Shown: in pieces, positions 51,474-59,933 of the stretch
Layout of the letters: each line of letters opens with the position of its first letter
Numbering within the stretch: the first letter of the stretch is position 1
Source of the DNA: a bacterium
Lineage (GTDB): Bacteria > Patescibacteriota > Saccharimonadia > Saccharimonadales > Saccharimonadaceae
NCBI GenBank assembly: GCA_027451105.1
Contig: DAIDKB010000024.1
Location: 1-64,000, forward strand
Reading direction: 5' to 3'
Length of the DNA stretch: 64,000 nt
Made by a program: the position numbers and the translations under genes
Notes under the pieces: model-generated
The model's input: only the letters and a program-made list of their open reading frames with translations
The model's database searches: none
Told to the model about the DNA's origin: nothing

Positions 51474-54023
51474 ATGAAGCTTGCAAAAACCTACGAACCT
51501 AACCAGTACGAACCAAACATTTATGCCATGTGGGAAGAAAAAAGTGCCTTTAAGCCTAGTGGCGCAGGGGAGCCTTTTAGTATTGTCATGCCGCCACCTA
51601 ACGCCAACGGCAACTTGCATATCGGCCACGCTCTAACCGTTGCGCTGGAGGATATTTTGGCACGTTACCACCGCATGAAGGGCCAAGATGTTGCTTATAT
51701 ACCCGGCGCCGACCACGCCGGTTTTGAAACCTGGGTTGTCTATGAGCGCGAACTGACCAAAGAGGGGAGAAGTCGTTTTGACTTTTCGCGCGAGCAGCTT
51801 TACAGCCAAGTTTGGAACTTTGTTGACCGTCAGCGCGGCAACATGGAACTACAGCTACGCGCCCTTGGTGTTAGCGCCAGCTGGGATGATTTGGTGTTTA
51901 CTCTTGATAAAAAGGTAATTGGCACGGTTTATTCAACCTTCAAAAAGCTTTGGGATGACGGCCTGATTTACAGAGGTGAGCGCATCGTTAATTACAGCAC
52001 CAAGTACCAGACCAGTTACTCGGACATCGAAGTTGATCACAAGATGGAAAAAGGAACATTGTACATGATTGCCTATCCAACACTTGATAAGATTGGTGAA
52101 ATTGTGATTGCGACGACTCGACCTGAAACTATGTTTGGCGACACCGCCGTGGCCGTTAACCCCAATGATGAACGCTACAAACATCTAATTGGTACGCGTG
52201 TGTTATTGCCGCTGACTAACCGCGAAATTCCAATTATTGCCGACGACTATGTTGACGCCGCTTTTGGTACCGGTGCGGTCAAGATTACCCCGGCCCACGA
52301 CCCGAATGACTTCGAAGTCGGACAGCGCCATGACCTGGAGCGTATTCAAGTTATCGACTTTGACGGCACTATGATTAATGTTCCGCCGCAATTTGCCGGT
52401 CTAACCGTCGATGTTGCGCGCAAGCGCGTTCTAGCCGCCCTTGAAGCCGAGGAGTTGATTAGAGGTAAAACCATCATTGAACATACTGTCGGCTACGACT
52501 ACAAAAGCGGTCTGCCAATTCAGCCATTAATCAAGGATCAGTGGTTTTTAAAGATTCAACCGCTAGCTCAACGCGCTAAACAAGCTCTGTTAAATGATGA
52601 GATTAGCTTTACGCCCGCCAGCCGCAAGCAGGTCTTGGTTCAGTACCTGGATAATCTGCACGACTGGAACTTGTCGCGCCAAATCCCATGGGGCATTCCA
52701 ATTCCAGCCTTTCAAAACGTCAATAACCCCGAGGATTGGATTTTTGATGATCGGGTTGACGAGAAGTTGATTGATGTAAACGGCACAACATATCGCCGTG
52801 AAGAAGACACCTTTGATACTTGGTTTAGTAGTGGTCAATGGCCATTTATTACTACCGAATTTCTTGAAAAAGGTGACTTATCGCGTTTTTACCCTAACAG
52901 CGTCATGGAGACCGGTGGTGATCTACTGGATCGCTGGATTGCTCGCATGATTATGCTTGGCCTGTACGTCACTGACCAAGTGCCGTTCAGGCATGTCTAT
53001 CTGCACGGTATGGTTCTTGATGAAAAGGGTCAAAAGATGAGTAAAAGTAAAGGCAATGTCATCAACCCGATGGAAACAATTGCCAGCCATGGATCAGATG
53101 CTTTGCGCCTAGGCATCGTCGCCAGTCGTAGCGCTGGTCAAAACCAAGCCTTCAGCCTTGCCAAGGTTGTCGCGGGCCGAAACTTTGCTAATAAACTGTG
53201 GAATATTGCTCGTTTTATCGAAGACAAACTAGGTGAGAACTATCACCCTAATATACCTGAGCCAAAAAGCATCGTTGACCACTGGATCATTAACGAACTT
53301 AACAGCGCCAGTGCTGATATTCAACAGCGACTCGATAATTACCGCTTCGCCGAGGCCAGCGATAGCATGTACCATGCCATCTGGGACAGTGTGGCCGACT
53401 GGTTCATCGAGGCCAACAAGCAACAGGAAAACCCTGATTTACTAGCTTGGGTTCTAGATACCAGCCTAAAGTTGGCGCATCCATTTGCACCGTTTGTTAC
53501 CGAGACAATCTGGCAAACCTTGCCATGGCACAATAGCTTGCTGATGACGACTCATTGGCCAGAAGATTTGCCGTGCGACACCATTGCCGCCGCCGAATTT
53601 GACCGCTTGAAAGACTTGGTCTCTGAGGTACGCTTTGTCACCTCTGAGCTACCCGGCAACGAACGTTACCGATTGTTATATCAAAATGATTCGCTGATTG
53701 CCGATAACGCTGTTTTAATTCAAAAGCTTGCTAAATTAAAAGAGGTTAGTTACGTCGATCAAATTCGTGGTCTGCGTCTGCCTAACAGTGGTCGTGAAGC
53801 CTGGTTGGACGTGTCTCAAGAGACAATTTACGAACATCAGCAAAACCTTGAGGCTCGTCTGGCCGAGACGCATGCCAATATCGCCAACCTCGAGGCTCGT
53901 CTGGCTAATAAAAGTTACATCGAAAAAGCCCCACGAGCGCTTGTCGATGAAACCAAGCAACAGCTAGACGCAAAACAAGCGCTTGCAAAAGCGCTCATCG
54001 GCGAACTCGAAGCCATTCAATAA
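51474..54023 (+). CDS. valS: Valyl-tRNA synthetase
   Basis: 849 aa class I synthetase. HIGH motif NGNLHIGHAL with the preceding MPPPNA, an editing (CP1) domain with TTRPETMFGDTAVAV, KMSKSKGNVI, the anticodon-binding domain and a C-terminal coiled-coil arm (about residues 785-849). The second KMSKS lysine is present. The ATG at 51474 is preferred over the adjacent in-frame TTG. Preceded by a hairpin-forming leader. Confidence 0.97.
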   Translation: MKLAKTYEPNQYEPNIYAMWEEKSAFKPSGAGEPFSIVMPPPNANGNLHIGHALTVALEDILARYHRMKGQDVAYIPGADHAGFETWVVYERELTKEGRSRFDFSREQLYSQVWNFVDRQRGNMELQLRALGVSASWDDLVFTLDKKVIGTVYSTFKKLWDDGLIYRGERIVNYSTKYQTSYSDIEVDHKMEKGTLYMIAYPTLDKIGEIVIATTRPETMFGDTAVAVNPNDERYKHLIGTRVLLPLTNREIPIIADDYVDAAFGTGAVKITPAHDPNDFEVGQRHDLERIQVIDFDGTMINVPPQFAGLTVDVARKRVLAALEAEELIRGKTIIEHTVGYDYKSGLPIQPLIKDQWFLKIQPLAQRAKQALLNDEISFTPASRKQVLVQYLDNLHDWNLSRQIPWGIPIPAFQNVNNPEDWIFDDRVDEKLIDVNGTTYRREEDTFDTWFSSGQWPFITTEFLEKGDLSRFYPNSVMETGGDLLDRWIARMIMLGLYVTDQVPFRHVYLHGMVLDEKGQKMSKSKGNVINPMETIASHGSDALRLGIVASRSAGQNQAFSLAKVVAGRNFANKLWNIARFIEDKLGENYHPNIPEPKSIVDHWIINELNSASADIQQRLDNYRFAEASDSMYHAIWDSVADWFIEANKQQENPDLLAWVLDTSLKLAHPFAPFVTETIWQTLPWHNSLLMTTHWPEDLPCDTIAAAEFDRLKDLVSEVRFVTSELPGNERYRLLYQNDSLIADNAVLIQKLAKLKEVSYVDQIRGLRLPNSGREAWLDVSQETIYEHQQNLEARLAETHANIANLEARLANKSYIEKAPRALVDETKQQLDAKQALAKALIGELEAIQ

Positions 54024-54024
54024 C

Positions 54025-54333
54025 TTAAATTGATGGCCAAAAGTACATGCTACCAAAGGTGTTAGCACTTAACTTTTTCTGGATTACATACTTTTTGTCG
54101 TTATCAGTACGGGGCTGGATGCTTGGCTCAACAGTGTTTTGGCCAAAACTAGCCCTTTCGGTATGAGTATGTAGGTCATTAACCTTCAACTCTTCAAGCG
54201 TTGTGATGGCACTCGATTGTGCCGGCAAAATTGACGCTGCCGCACGATCAAGACGCGAGTCGTGGACCAAAACGCCAAACATAGCGCAGAAGGTTAACAA
54301 GATTGGAATTGGATTAAATATCGATGTTGTCAT
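54025..54333 (-). CDS. Small exported or anchored hypothetical protein
   Basis: 102 aa, not recognised. A hydrophobic N-terminal segment (about 4-22) suggests a signal or anchor, followed by a polar Ser/Thr/Asn-rich region. Support comes from a perfect-spacing promoter upstream and a stop placed 1 bp beyond the valS stop codon on the other strand. The C-terminus MYFWPSI is hydrophobic. Confidence 0.55.
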   Translation of the reverse strand: MTTSIFNPIPILLTFCAMFGVLVHDSRLDRAAASILPAQSSAITTLEELKVNDLHTHTERASFGQNTVEPSIQPRTDNDKKYVIQKKLSANTFGSMYFWPSI

Positions 54334-54359
54334 GTTTATTTTTAAAGATTACAAGCATC

Positions 54360-54388
54360 AATATAGCATAAGCTTTGTAAATTGTCAA
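54360..54388 (-). promoter_or_regulatory. Promoter of the gene at 54025-54333
   Basis: TTGACA (54383-54388), 17-bp spacer, TATATT (54360-54365) on the minus strand. Confidence 0.72.
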
Positions 54389-54400
54389 CTGTGTGTCTAT

Positions 54401-54859
54401 CTATTCGTGATGGTAGGGATTACCATGGGCAATCTCTTGAGAACGGTATAACTGCTCTAATAGAATCAAACGAACAAGCTGATGAGGGAAAACTAATGGC
54501 GATAGCGACCAGACCAGATTGGCCCGTTGATGGACCGACTTATCAACCCCATATGCACCACCAATAATCAATGTAACCGGCCGTGAAACATCCAACTGCG
54601 AAGTTAATAGGCCAGATAGGGCGGGTGAATCAAGCGCTTTACCTCGCTCATCAAGCAAAATAACGTAATCATTAGCATCAAGCCGCAATAGTATGCGCTC
54701 TGACTCGTCCTGACGAGCTTTGAGGCCTTCGTAAGCCGAATGTGGCAAATACACCCATTCGACTTCATATGGTCGTTTTAGGCGCTTCTGATAGCGTTCG
54801 ATTCCCTCTGCTACCCAGGCTTCGTGCTTTTTGCCAACAACTAACAGTTTCAGGGTCAT
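54401..54859 (-). CDS. rlmH: 23S rRNA pseudouridine-1915 N3-methyltransferase
   Basis: 152 aa SPOUT methyltransferase acting on helix 69 of 23S rRNA in assembled ribosomes. Family segments are LLVVGKKHEAWVAEGIERYQKRL, VILLDERGKALDS, the AdoMet knot VTLIIGGAYGVD and the C-terminal HQLVRLILLEQLYRSQEI with NPYHHE. The ATG overlaps the end of the HIT gene by 4 bp, so the two are coupled. Confidence 0.96.
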   Translation of the reverse strand: MTLKLLVVGKKHEAWVAEGIERYQKRLKRPYEVEWVYLPHSAYEGLKARQDESERILLRLDANDYVILLDERGKALDSPALSGLLTSQLDVSRPVTLIIGGAYGVDKSVHQRANLVWSLSPLVFPHQLVRLILLEQLYRSQEIAHGNPYHHE

Positions 54860-55254
54860 GAAAAACGCAGCTTCTCGGCAACACGAGCCAACGCTTGGTG
54901 ATCTGGTTCCGCCATATCTCTAGTGGGATTGTGTGTTTCAGAGGTGGTAGCAAACGGCTTCAAGTGAAGATGGTTGTGGGGTATATCCGTACCAACAATA
55001 TCCATACGCACATACGGCTTGCCCGACACATCACGATAATGACGAGCAATTTTCTTTGCGGTAGACATAAGCTGCGCATACTCTTCGTCGTTCAAATCCC
55101 ACACAAACTGCGCGGGTGTCTTGTGTACGACTAACGTATGCCCTTCACAACTGGGGTGAATATCGAGAAACGCAAAGGTATATTCATCCTCGTAAATCTT
55201 GTGGCATGGAATCTCACCGTTGATAATGCGCGTAAAAATTGATGGGTTATTCAT
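54856..55254 (-). CDS. HIT-family nucleotide hydrolase/transferase
   Basis: 132 aa. The opening FTRIINGEIPCHKIYEDE and FLDIHPSCEGHTLVV are typical of HinT/protein kinase C inhibitor-like proteins. The histidine triad is HNHLHL in DIPHNHLHLKPF, where the last His of the usual His-x-His-x-His-x-x appears to be Lys or displaced. Probably hydrolyses AMP-linked substrates. Coupled to rlmH. Confidence 0.88.
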   Translation of the reverse strand: MNNPSIFTRIINGEIPCHKIYEDEYTFAFLDIHPSCEGHTLVVHKTPAQFVWDLNDEEYAQLMSTAKKIARHYRDVSGKPYVRMDIVGTDIPHNHLHLKPFATTSETHNPTRDMAEPDHQALARVAEKLRFS

Positions 55255-55276
55255 GGTTTTATTTTAACACCTCGAG

Positions 55277-55451
55277 GGCGGAGAGGGAGGGATTCGGTCA
55301 CGTTCCGCGACCCCGCGACTTCACGATTGGCAACCCAGTTGCCATCGGAAGGTCGCCTTGCGAAATGCCACTGGCATTTCTCACCCTATCGGGTTCGAAT
55401 ACTTCAATTCTCCAAATAGAAACGACGACCACAAGGATCGTCGTCGCTATT
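55277..55451 (-). repeat. tRNA-associated composite palindromic element, copy B (divergent core)
   Basis: Downstream of tRNA-Ser(CGA). In tRNA orientation it has the terminator (CGACGA/TCGTCG with AAATAG/CTATTT), an inverted T-arm copy (55390-55400, with an intact TTCGAA) and several hairpins, including GAAATGCCA/GGCATTTC and GGCAAC/GTTGCC. It ends with a direct 20-bp copy of the tRNA 3' part (55277-55296). It has the same plan as copies A, C and D but lacks their conserved core words. Confidence 0.6.
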
Positions 55452-55541
<90 letters not shown>

Positions 55542-55611
55542 GCATCTGTACTAGTGTAACAAAAAACTGTCTTTAATTGCTACAAAATAGGCGAATTGGT
55601 GCGATTAAATC

Positions 55612-55899
55612 CTAAAACGATAACTGGCTGTTTAGCGTCGTCAGATCGCTACCAGAGCTAGTGTCAGTCTGATCTAGCGCCGATTCGGCCGTAGTTAAAT
55701 CAGAGGCGCTATTAACGGTTGGAGTTGCCGTAACATCGGTGGCGACTGGAGTCTGAGCGGTAGTTGTCGTGCTAGCCGTAGAGGTTGAGTGCAGTTTTTG
55801 GTAAGCGGTGTAGCCAACAAAACTCAGTAGGCCAACGACGACTAGAACAATTACTAACTCAATAATCGAGAAGCCTGATTTTGCTTTATTAGATAACAT
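55612..55899 (-). CDS. Type IV pilin-like protein
   Basis: 95 aa. A short basic leader ends at the prepilin peptidase site SG|FSIIELVIVLVVVGLLSF, with Glu at mature position +5, followed by a Thr/Ser/Ala-rich low-complexity C-terminus. It is smaller than major pilins, so it is a minor pilin or pseudopilin. Its start overlaps the stop of the 55899 gene by one base, so they are cotranscribed. Confidence 0.85.
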   Translation of the reverse strand: MLSNKAKSGFSIIELVIVLVVVGLLSFVGYTAYQKLHSTSTASTTTTAQTPVATDVTATPTVNSASDLTTAESALDQTDTSSGSDLTTLNSQLSF

Positions 55900-56579
55900 T
55901 ACTGGTTACCTCCCGTGGTTCCGGTTGTTGAAGTAGTTGACGTGGTCGCTTTGGTAGTTGTATCGGCGTTTGTGGTTGTAGCCGTCTGTGACTCGACCGA
56001 TTTAACACCGACAATTAGGTTTTTGATTGAGGTTTTGTAGTCGTTTAACGATGAAATCTCAATCTTTAACATACTCTTGAAGCTATCAGCAACACCCATT
56101 GGGTTAGTACCGTCACAGGTAAACGCTGTTGATGATGATTTAACGGCGTTGACCGCCAGCTGGGCAGCTGACTGTTTAGCATTTACGTCAGCGACCAGTG
56201 TAGCGTAGTTGCTTAAGATCTTGCCCTTACTGGTGTAAAAATTCTCAACGCGAGTAGCGATACCGCTAAACAAATCGAGTTGTTTTTGGCCACGATCGCT
56301 GATTCGAGTCATAATGTTCGTAATAACAGTCTGGCGGTTCTGGCAAGCACGCAACCTGGCATCTGTCAGACGAGCTTCAACCTCAACCTTGCGCTCGGCA
56401 GCTTGGCTAGCAACTGTCGAAGCCCGAGTCGATGTTTCGGCTGTAGGTTGCACCGCCTGGTTGGCCTCGGCATTGGCATGATTGCTAATGGCGGCGACGG
56501 TTAAGGGTACTGCTAGTACAAACAAAACCCCAGCCACTAGGGTGGCCAATAAGTTTCGTTTTAGGGTTCTTTTTTGCAT
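55899..56579 (-). CDS. Exported helical protein upstream of pilin
   Basis: 226 aa, not recognised. A basic N-terminus and hydrophobic segment (about 10-33, ending near AISNHANAEA) look like a signal peptide. The mature part is helical, with a Cys-containing segment (LRACQNRQTVITNIMTRI) and a second Cys (FTCDGTNPMG). It ends in a Thr-rich tail of about 35 residues. It is cotranscribed with the pilin-like gene, so a surface or pilus-accessory role is inferred. Confidence 0.7.
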   Translation of the reverse strand: MQKRTLKRNLLATLVAGVLFVLAVPLTVAAISNHANAEANQAVQPTAETSTRASTVASQAAERKVEVEARLTDARLRACQNRQTVITNIMTRISDRGQKQLDLFSGIATRVENFYTSKGKILSNYATLVADVNAKQSAAQLAVNAVKSSSTAFTCDGTNPMGVADSFKSMLKIEISSLNDYKTSIKNLIVGVKSVESQTATTTNADTTTKATTSTTSTTGTTGGNQ

Positions 56580-56748
56580 GCTTGCTCCTATGTTATTGTT
56601 CTTATTTAAAGCTTACGCTTAGTGAGGGTATGGGGTCAATATTAATTGCTTCACATGGTCGACGTGATAAGCGTCACTATCTTTGGGATGGTTTTGTAAA
56701 AACAACAATGGTTATTATGCAGTTTACGCTAGTGTGGTTATGTAACGT

Positions 56749-56959
56749 TACCAAAGTAAAACCCCCACTAAAAAAGTGGGAATACTCGGCAAGATATCGG
56801 CCTTCGGCCTCCTCCGCTTATTCACGAAAAATTATAAATATTTTTTTCGCTTCTTGCGCTACGCCGAACCTATTTTTGCGTTACGCAAAAAAAGTCAGGT
56901 TCTCATCTGCGCAATGTGACCAAAGTAAAAACCCCACTAAAAAGTGGGGTTTTTACTTT
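56749..56959 (-). repeat. tRNA-associated composite palindromic element, copy C
   Basis: Downstream of tRNA-Arg(GCG). In tRNA orientation it has a 19-20 bp-arm terminator (56918-56937 with 56945-56963) and an inverted T-arm (from 56894). Next come an internal hairpin, GTTCGGCGTAGCG (56857-56869), a hairpin with a TATTTATA loop, GCGGAGGAG and GATATC. It ends with a direct copy of the tRNA 3' end (56784-56795) and a second copy of the terminator (56749-56780). Confidence 0.72.
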
Positions 56960-57036
56960 GGTGAACTCGGCAAGATTCGAACCTGCGACCTTTGGCTCCG
57001 CAAGCCAACGCTCTATCCAGCTGAGCTACGAGTCCA
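56960..57036 (-). tRNA. tRNA-Arg(GCG)
   Basis: 77 nt with encoded CCA. The acceptor is GGACTCG, the D-loop carries the Arg identity A20 (AGCTGGATAG), the anticodon loop is TTGCGGA and the discriminator is A. The anticodon GCG reads CGC/CGU without the usual ACG (inosine). Confidence 0.93.
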
Positions 57037-57171
57037 TAATAACGTATCCATATATGTTGCCATCTATGAATACGTTTTATTTGTAACTAGAAGGTGCTTT
57101 CGACGTCATAAAAACGTTGCGAACATCGGCTATTGTAACATGTTTATCGACTATTAGGCAACAAAAGACAC

Positions 57172-57747
57172 CTAAAGGCGTAGTTTACGAACGACAATGT
57201 CAATCATGTCGAGTTTGAGGTTTTCCATCGGCAAGATGCCGCCCAGAATGTCGACGATTCTTTCGCCAGCTTCCTCTGGAAAATAGACCGAAACACCAGT
57301 CGCGAAGCGCTTAAGTGGAATCAACATAATCGAGTGATGCTCGCCGTCACGAATCAAGCCAAATGACTTAAAATCAGCTAGGTTATACAGCTTTTCGCCA
57401 ATATATAAACCCTGCTTGGCGCTAAGTGTATATTGCACCTCCCGAGGTGGTCGACGAATATACACAACCAGCGATATCGCCATCACAACCACCAACACCG
57501 AGAAAGTGTATGACTTCAATAAAAAGATATCACTAGCGATTAATCCCAGAACAATCACAACAAACAGCACATACCACAGACCGTTTTTATCCGGATGAAC
57601 ATACTCACTGGCCGTCCAGTTAACAGGTACGTCGGGCACCGACTGGACTTGTTGACTTGGCGTCTGTTCGGCTTGATCGGCGGTATCGGTTGAAGCTTCA
57701 GCCACTGGCTTATTTTCCCAATAATTCTGCTGTTGATCAGGATTCAT
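57172..57747 (-). CDS. Two-helix membrane protein with PH-like C-terminal domain
   Basis: 191 aa. A Gln/Pro-rich N-terminal tail (about 1-45) is followed by two hydrophobic helices (about 58-100), then a cytosolic beta-rich domain (EVQYTLSAKQGLYIGEKLYNLADFKSFGLI) resembling the small PH-like domains of bacterial membrane proteins. Function unknown. It is transcribed towards tRNA-Arg. Confidence 0.75.
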   Translation of the reverse strand: MNPDQQQNYWENKPVAEASTDTADQAEQTPSQQVQSVPDVPVNWTASEYVHPDKNGLWYVLFVVIVLGLIASDIFLLKSYTFSVLVVVMAISLVVYIRRPPREVQYTLSAKQGLYIGEKLYNLADFKSFGLIRDGEHHSIMLIPLKRFATGVSVYFPEEAGERIVDILGGILPMENLKLDMIDIVVRKLRL

Positions 57748-57798
57748 AATTTTAGTATAGCATGAGCATTAACATATTAATGAGGCTGGGAGGCGAAT

Positions 57799-58308
57799 TT
57801 ACCCTATAGGGTGCATCGAATGGTCGTGCTCGGTATGATTGTGATTATGAAAACTGTGAGTCAAAGCGTGACCCTTACCTTTCTTCAATAGGTAGTAATT
57901 AACCGGCCAGGCTACAATAAAGGCCGCTGCAGTCGCTATTAGGCGCGACAGCCAATAAACAGGGTGTGATAAATCTTTATCAAATGCCCCTGGAATCAGA
58001 ATCATACAAATATTATCAACGGCTATCATCGTCACGATCGACAACGTATCCGCCAAAAACACCAGCTTTAGCGCCGCCCAAAATTTCAAACCCGCGCGCA
58101 CAATTGGCACTGTTGAAAACGCATAGCCTGAAATAAACGATAAAGACCCGGCCAAGACTACTGTCGGAACAATGCCTATGCCCGTATGGGTACCGATGGT
58201 TACACCAATCAGTTCACCGATCGTACAGCCTATCAAACAATGTAGCGTCGCGCTAGCAGCCATCTTCAGGGTCGCCCTGTGGTCGTTGTCGGTTTTTAAT
58301 GCCTGCAT
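57799..58308 (-). CDS. DUF4396-family membrane protein
   Basis: 169 aa with about four helices. The family-like opening LKMAASATLHCLIGCTIGELIG places Cys, Glu and His in the first helix. The C-terminal tail is His-rich (HALTHSFHNHNHTEHDHSMH), suggesting metal binding. A copper- or other metal-related membrane role is inferred, not shown. Confidence 0.8.
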   Translation of the reverse strand: MQALKTDNDHRATLKMAASATLHCLIGCTIGELIGVTIGTHTGIGIVPTVVLAGSLSFISGYAFSTVPIVRAGLKFWAALKLVFLADTLSIVTMIAVDNICMILIPGAFDKDLSHPVYWLSRLIATAAAFIVAWPVNYYLLKKGKGHALTHSFHNHNHTEHDHSMHPIG

Positions 58309-58350
58309 GCTTATATGATAGCAAAGCCGCCAGGTATAAGTCAGATTCAG

Positions 58351-58872
58351 TCAGCCAATATGTCTTCGCATATACATCGCCTCAGCCTGTAGTCCGTCGG
58401 GCCATTCTGGCCAGTGGCGATAGAAATGCGGTTTTGTGGTATCTTCCCTAAATCCCCAGTGCCTATAGAGTTCGATCGTCTTCTTATTGTGAGTATAAAT
58501 ATCCAGTGTTATATCTTTATTTCTTGTGAAGCCAAGGACGCGGGACCATAGTTGCTTGCCAATTCCTTTGCCCTGATAGGAGGGCAGTACATAGAAACCT
58601 GTCATTTCACAACTATCACCTTCGCATTCTATGGCGACAGATCCGACTATCCTATCTCTGTCAAGCGCTAGCCAGGATTTTTGCTGGGTTGTATTAACAA
58701 GTTTTGTCTTCAAATAGTTTTGCGTATCGTCGCTTTTAAACACCTCGGGGGAGAAACATTCCTTCGTAAGCCCCAATTCATCGTCAACATAGGCGTCCTC
58801 ATAGGTTGCTTGCATCATGACCGTAAAGGCCTCCAGGTCTTGTGATGTGCTTTCTCGAAAAACGATTTCCAT
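58351..58872 (-). CDS. GNAT-family N-acetyltransferase
   Basis: 173 aa. It has the single GNAT fold with the acetyl-CoA loop GFYVLPSYQGKGIGKQLW (Q/RxxGxG/A type) and NKKTIELYRHWGF near the end. The substrate is unknown. The ATG at 58872 is preferred because a TATTAT box (58879-58884) lies 6 nt upstream, giving a leaderless mRNA. Confidence 0.88.
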   Translation of the reverse strand: MEIVFRESTSQDLEAFTVMMQATYEDAYVDDELGLTKECFSPEVFKSDDTQNYLKTKLVNTTQQKSWLALDRDRIVGSVAIECEGDSCEMTGFYVLPSYQGKGIGKQLWSRVLGFTRNKDITLDIYTHNKKTIELYRHWGFREDTTKPHFYRHWPEWPDGLQAEAMYMRRHIG

Positions 58873-58924
58873 ATATTTATAATAGCAAAACAAAAGCACC
58901 TTGCTTTCGTAACGCGCTCATATT

Positions 58925-59106
58925 CGGAGGAGGGGAGATATCGCAAGCAAGCTTGCTCCTCCGTTCATTTGCTAGAAAATGTAAACACTTTCTAGCTTCA
59001 TTCGCTACGCCGAACTCCGCGCTCGTTCGCTATCCAGCGAACCGCGGGAGTTCGGATCTCAACCTGGCAAATTAAAAACGAGAACCGAAAGTTCTCGTTT
59101 TTAATT
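58925..59106 (-). repeat. tRNA-associated composite palindromic element, copy D
   Basis: Downstream of tRNA-Ser(GCU). In tRNA orientation it has a terminator (59074-59102) and an inverted tRNA 3'-end copy (59043-59067), followed by a nested hairpin (CGCGGAGTTCGG pairing around GTTCGC-N6-GCGAAC). GTTCGGCGTAGCG (58993-59005), GCTAGAAA/TTTCTAGC with a GTGTTTACA loop, CGGAGGAG and GATATC come next. It ends with a direct copy of the tRNA from T-loop to acceptor end (58925-58939). Confidence 0.72.
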
Positions 59107-59199
59107 TGGCGGAGGAGGGGAGATTCGAACTCCCGCTCCAGGTCTCCCCAGACTAATGATTTAGCAAACCATCCCCTTAAGCCACTTGGGTACCCCTCC
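59107..59199 (-). tRNA. tRNA-Ser(GCU)
   Basis: 93 nt with encoded CCA, long variable arm, acceptor GGAGGGG with one G-T pair, discriminator G. The anticodon loop TTGCTAA gives GCU, reading AGC/AGU. Confidence 0.95.
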
Positions 59200-59333
59200 G
59201 TGCAAAGGCTTGTGCTGAACGCATATTAACTCATTCAACTCGGACAATTGTAGCACATCCAAGAGGTCGGGGCTAGATTTTTCATTAAATATTTGCTACA
59301 ATTAAAGAATAGTGGCGTAATATAAGGAGTTGT

Positions 59334-59747
59334 ATGAATAATAAACTAAATATCACTCTCGGACTTACACTAGCCGTCCTTATGATTGGTATTTTTTCAG
59401 TTTTCAACACTCACGCTCTTTATGCTATATCTGACATGACTATACAGTCTGGTGTTAATGCCGCCCACGGCACCAACCAGCCAACTGACTTATTCGGCGC
59501 CAATGGAATTTTTACGACAATCACTAACGTTTTGTTGTTTGCCGTCGGTGTCCTAAGCGTCGTCATGGTGATTGTCGGTGGTCTGCGTTATGTAGTATCC
59601 GGTGGTAATTCTGCCGCCGTCACCGGTGCAAAAAACACCATATTATATGCCATCGTAGGTGTTATCGTGGCCTTCTTGGCCTATGCTGTCGTCAATTTCC
59701 TACTTGGATCACTTGTCGGCAATGGCGTACCGGGCACAAACGTCTAA
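59334..59747 (+). CDS. VirB2/TrbC-like two-helix pilin (paralogue 1)
   Basis: 137 aa. A signal peptide (about 1-32, ending near HALYA) is followed by two membrane helices around a short loop with the locus motif VIVGGLRYVVSGGNSAAVTGAKNTI and IVAFLAYAVVNFLLG. This is the layout of type IV secretion pilins. It is encoded apart from, and opposite to, the five paralogues at 61502-63717. It has AAGGAG before the ATG and ends at a shared bidirectional terminator. Confidence 0.85.
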   Translation: MNNKLNITLGLTLAVLMIGIFSVFNTHALYAISDMTIQSGVNAAHGTNQPTDLFGANGIFTTITNVLLFAVGVLSVVMVIVGGLRYVVSGGNSAAVTGAKNTILYAIVGVIVAFLAYAVVNFLLGSLVGNGVPGTNV

Positions 59748-59762
59748 TATTAACTGTTTTTT

Positions 59763-59799
59763 AAATTAAATAACGACCACACGGGTCGTTATTTAATTT
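59763..59799. terminator. Bidirectional terminator between pilin gene and tRNA-Ser(UGA)
   Basis: A 16-bp perfect stem (59763-59778 with 59784-59799) and a 5-nt loop, with A/T-rich arms on both sides. It abuts the tRNA CCA end. No tRNA-copy element is attached here. Confidence 0.9.
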
Positions 59800-59888
59800 G
59801 GCGGAGAGGGCGAGATTCGAACTCGCGGTACCATTGCTGGCACGACGGTTTTCAAGACCGTTCCCTTAAACCGCTCGGGCACCTCTCC
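59799..59888 (-). tRNA. tRNA-Ser(UGA)
   Basis: 90 nt with encoded CCA, long variable arm, acceptor GGAGAGG, discriminator G. The anticodon loop CTTGAAA gives UGA, reading UCA and other UCN codons. Confidence 0.96.
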
Positions 59889-59933
59889 TGACGTACGTAA
59901 AGTACGAGGCCTATAATAACAGATACCAGACGT

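Noticed and set aside
56582-57157. 191-codon plus-strand reading frame
   Set aside because: It runs antisense through tRNA-Arg and through repeat copy C, and its translation is typical tRNA-antisense text. No promoter or ribosome-binding site supports it.
58842-59075. 77-codon plus-strand frame
   Set aside because: Covers repeat copy D and its hairpins; no coding character.
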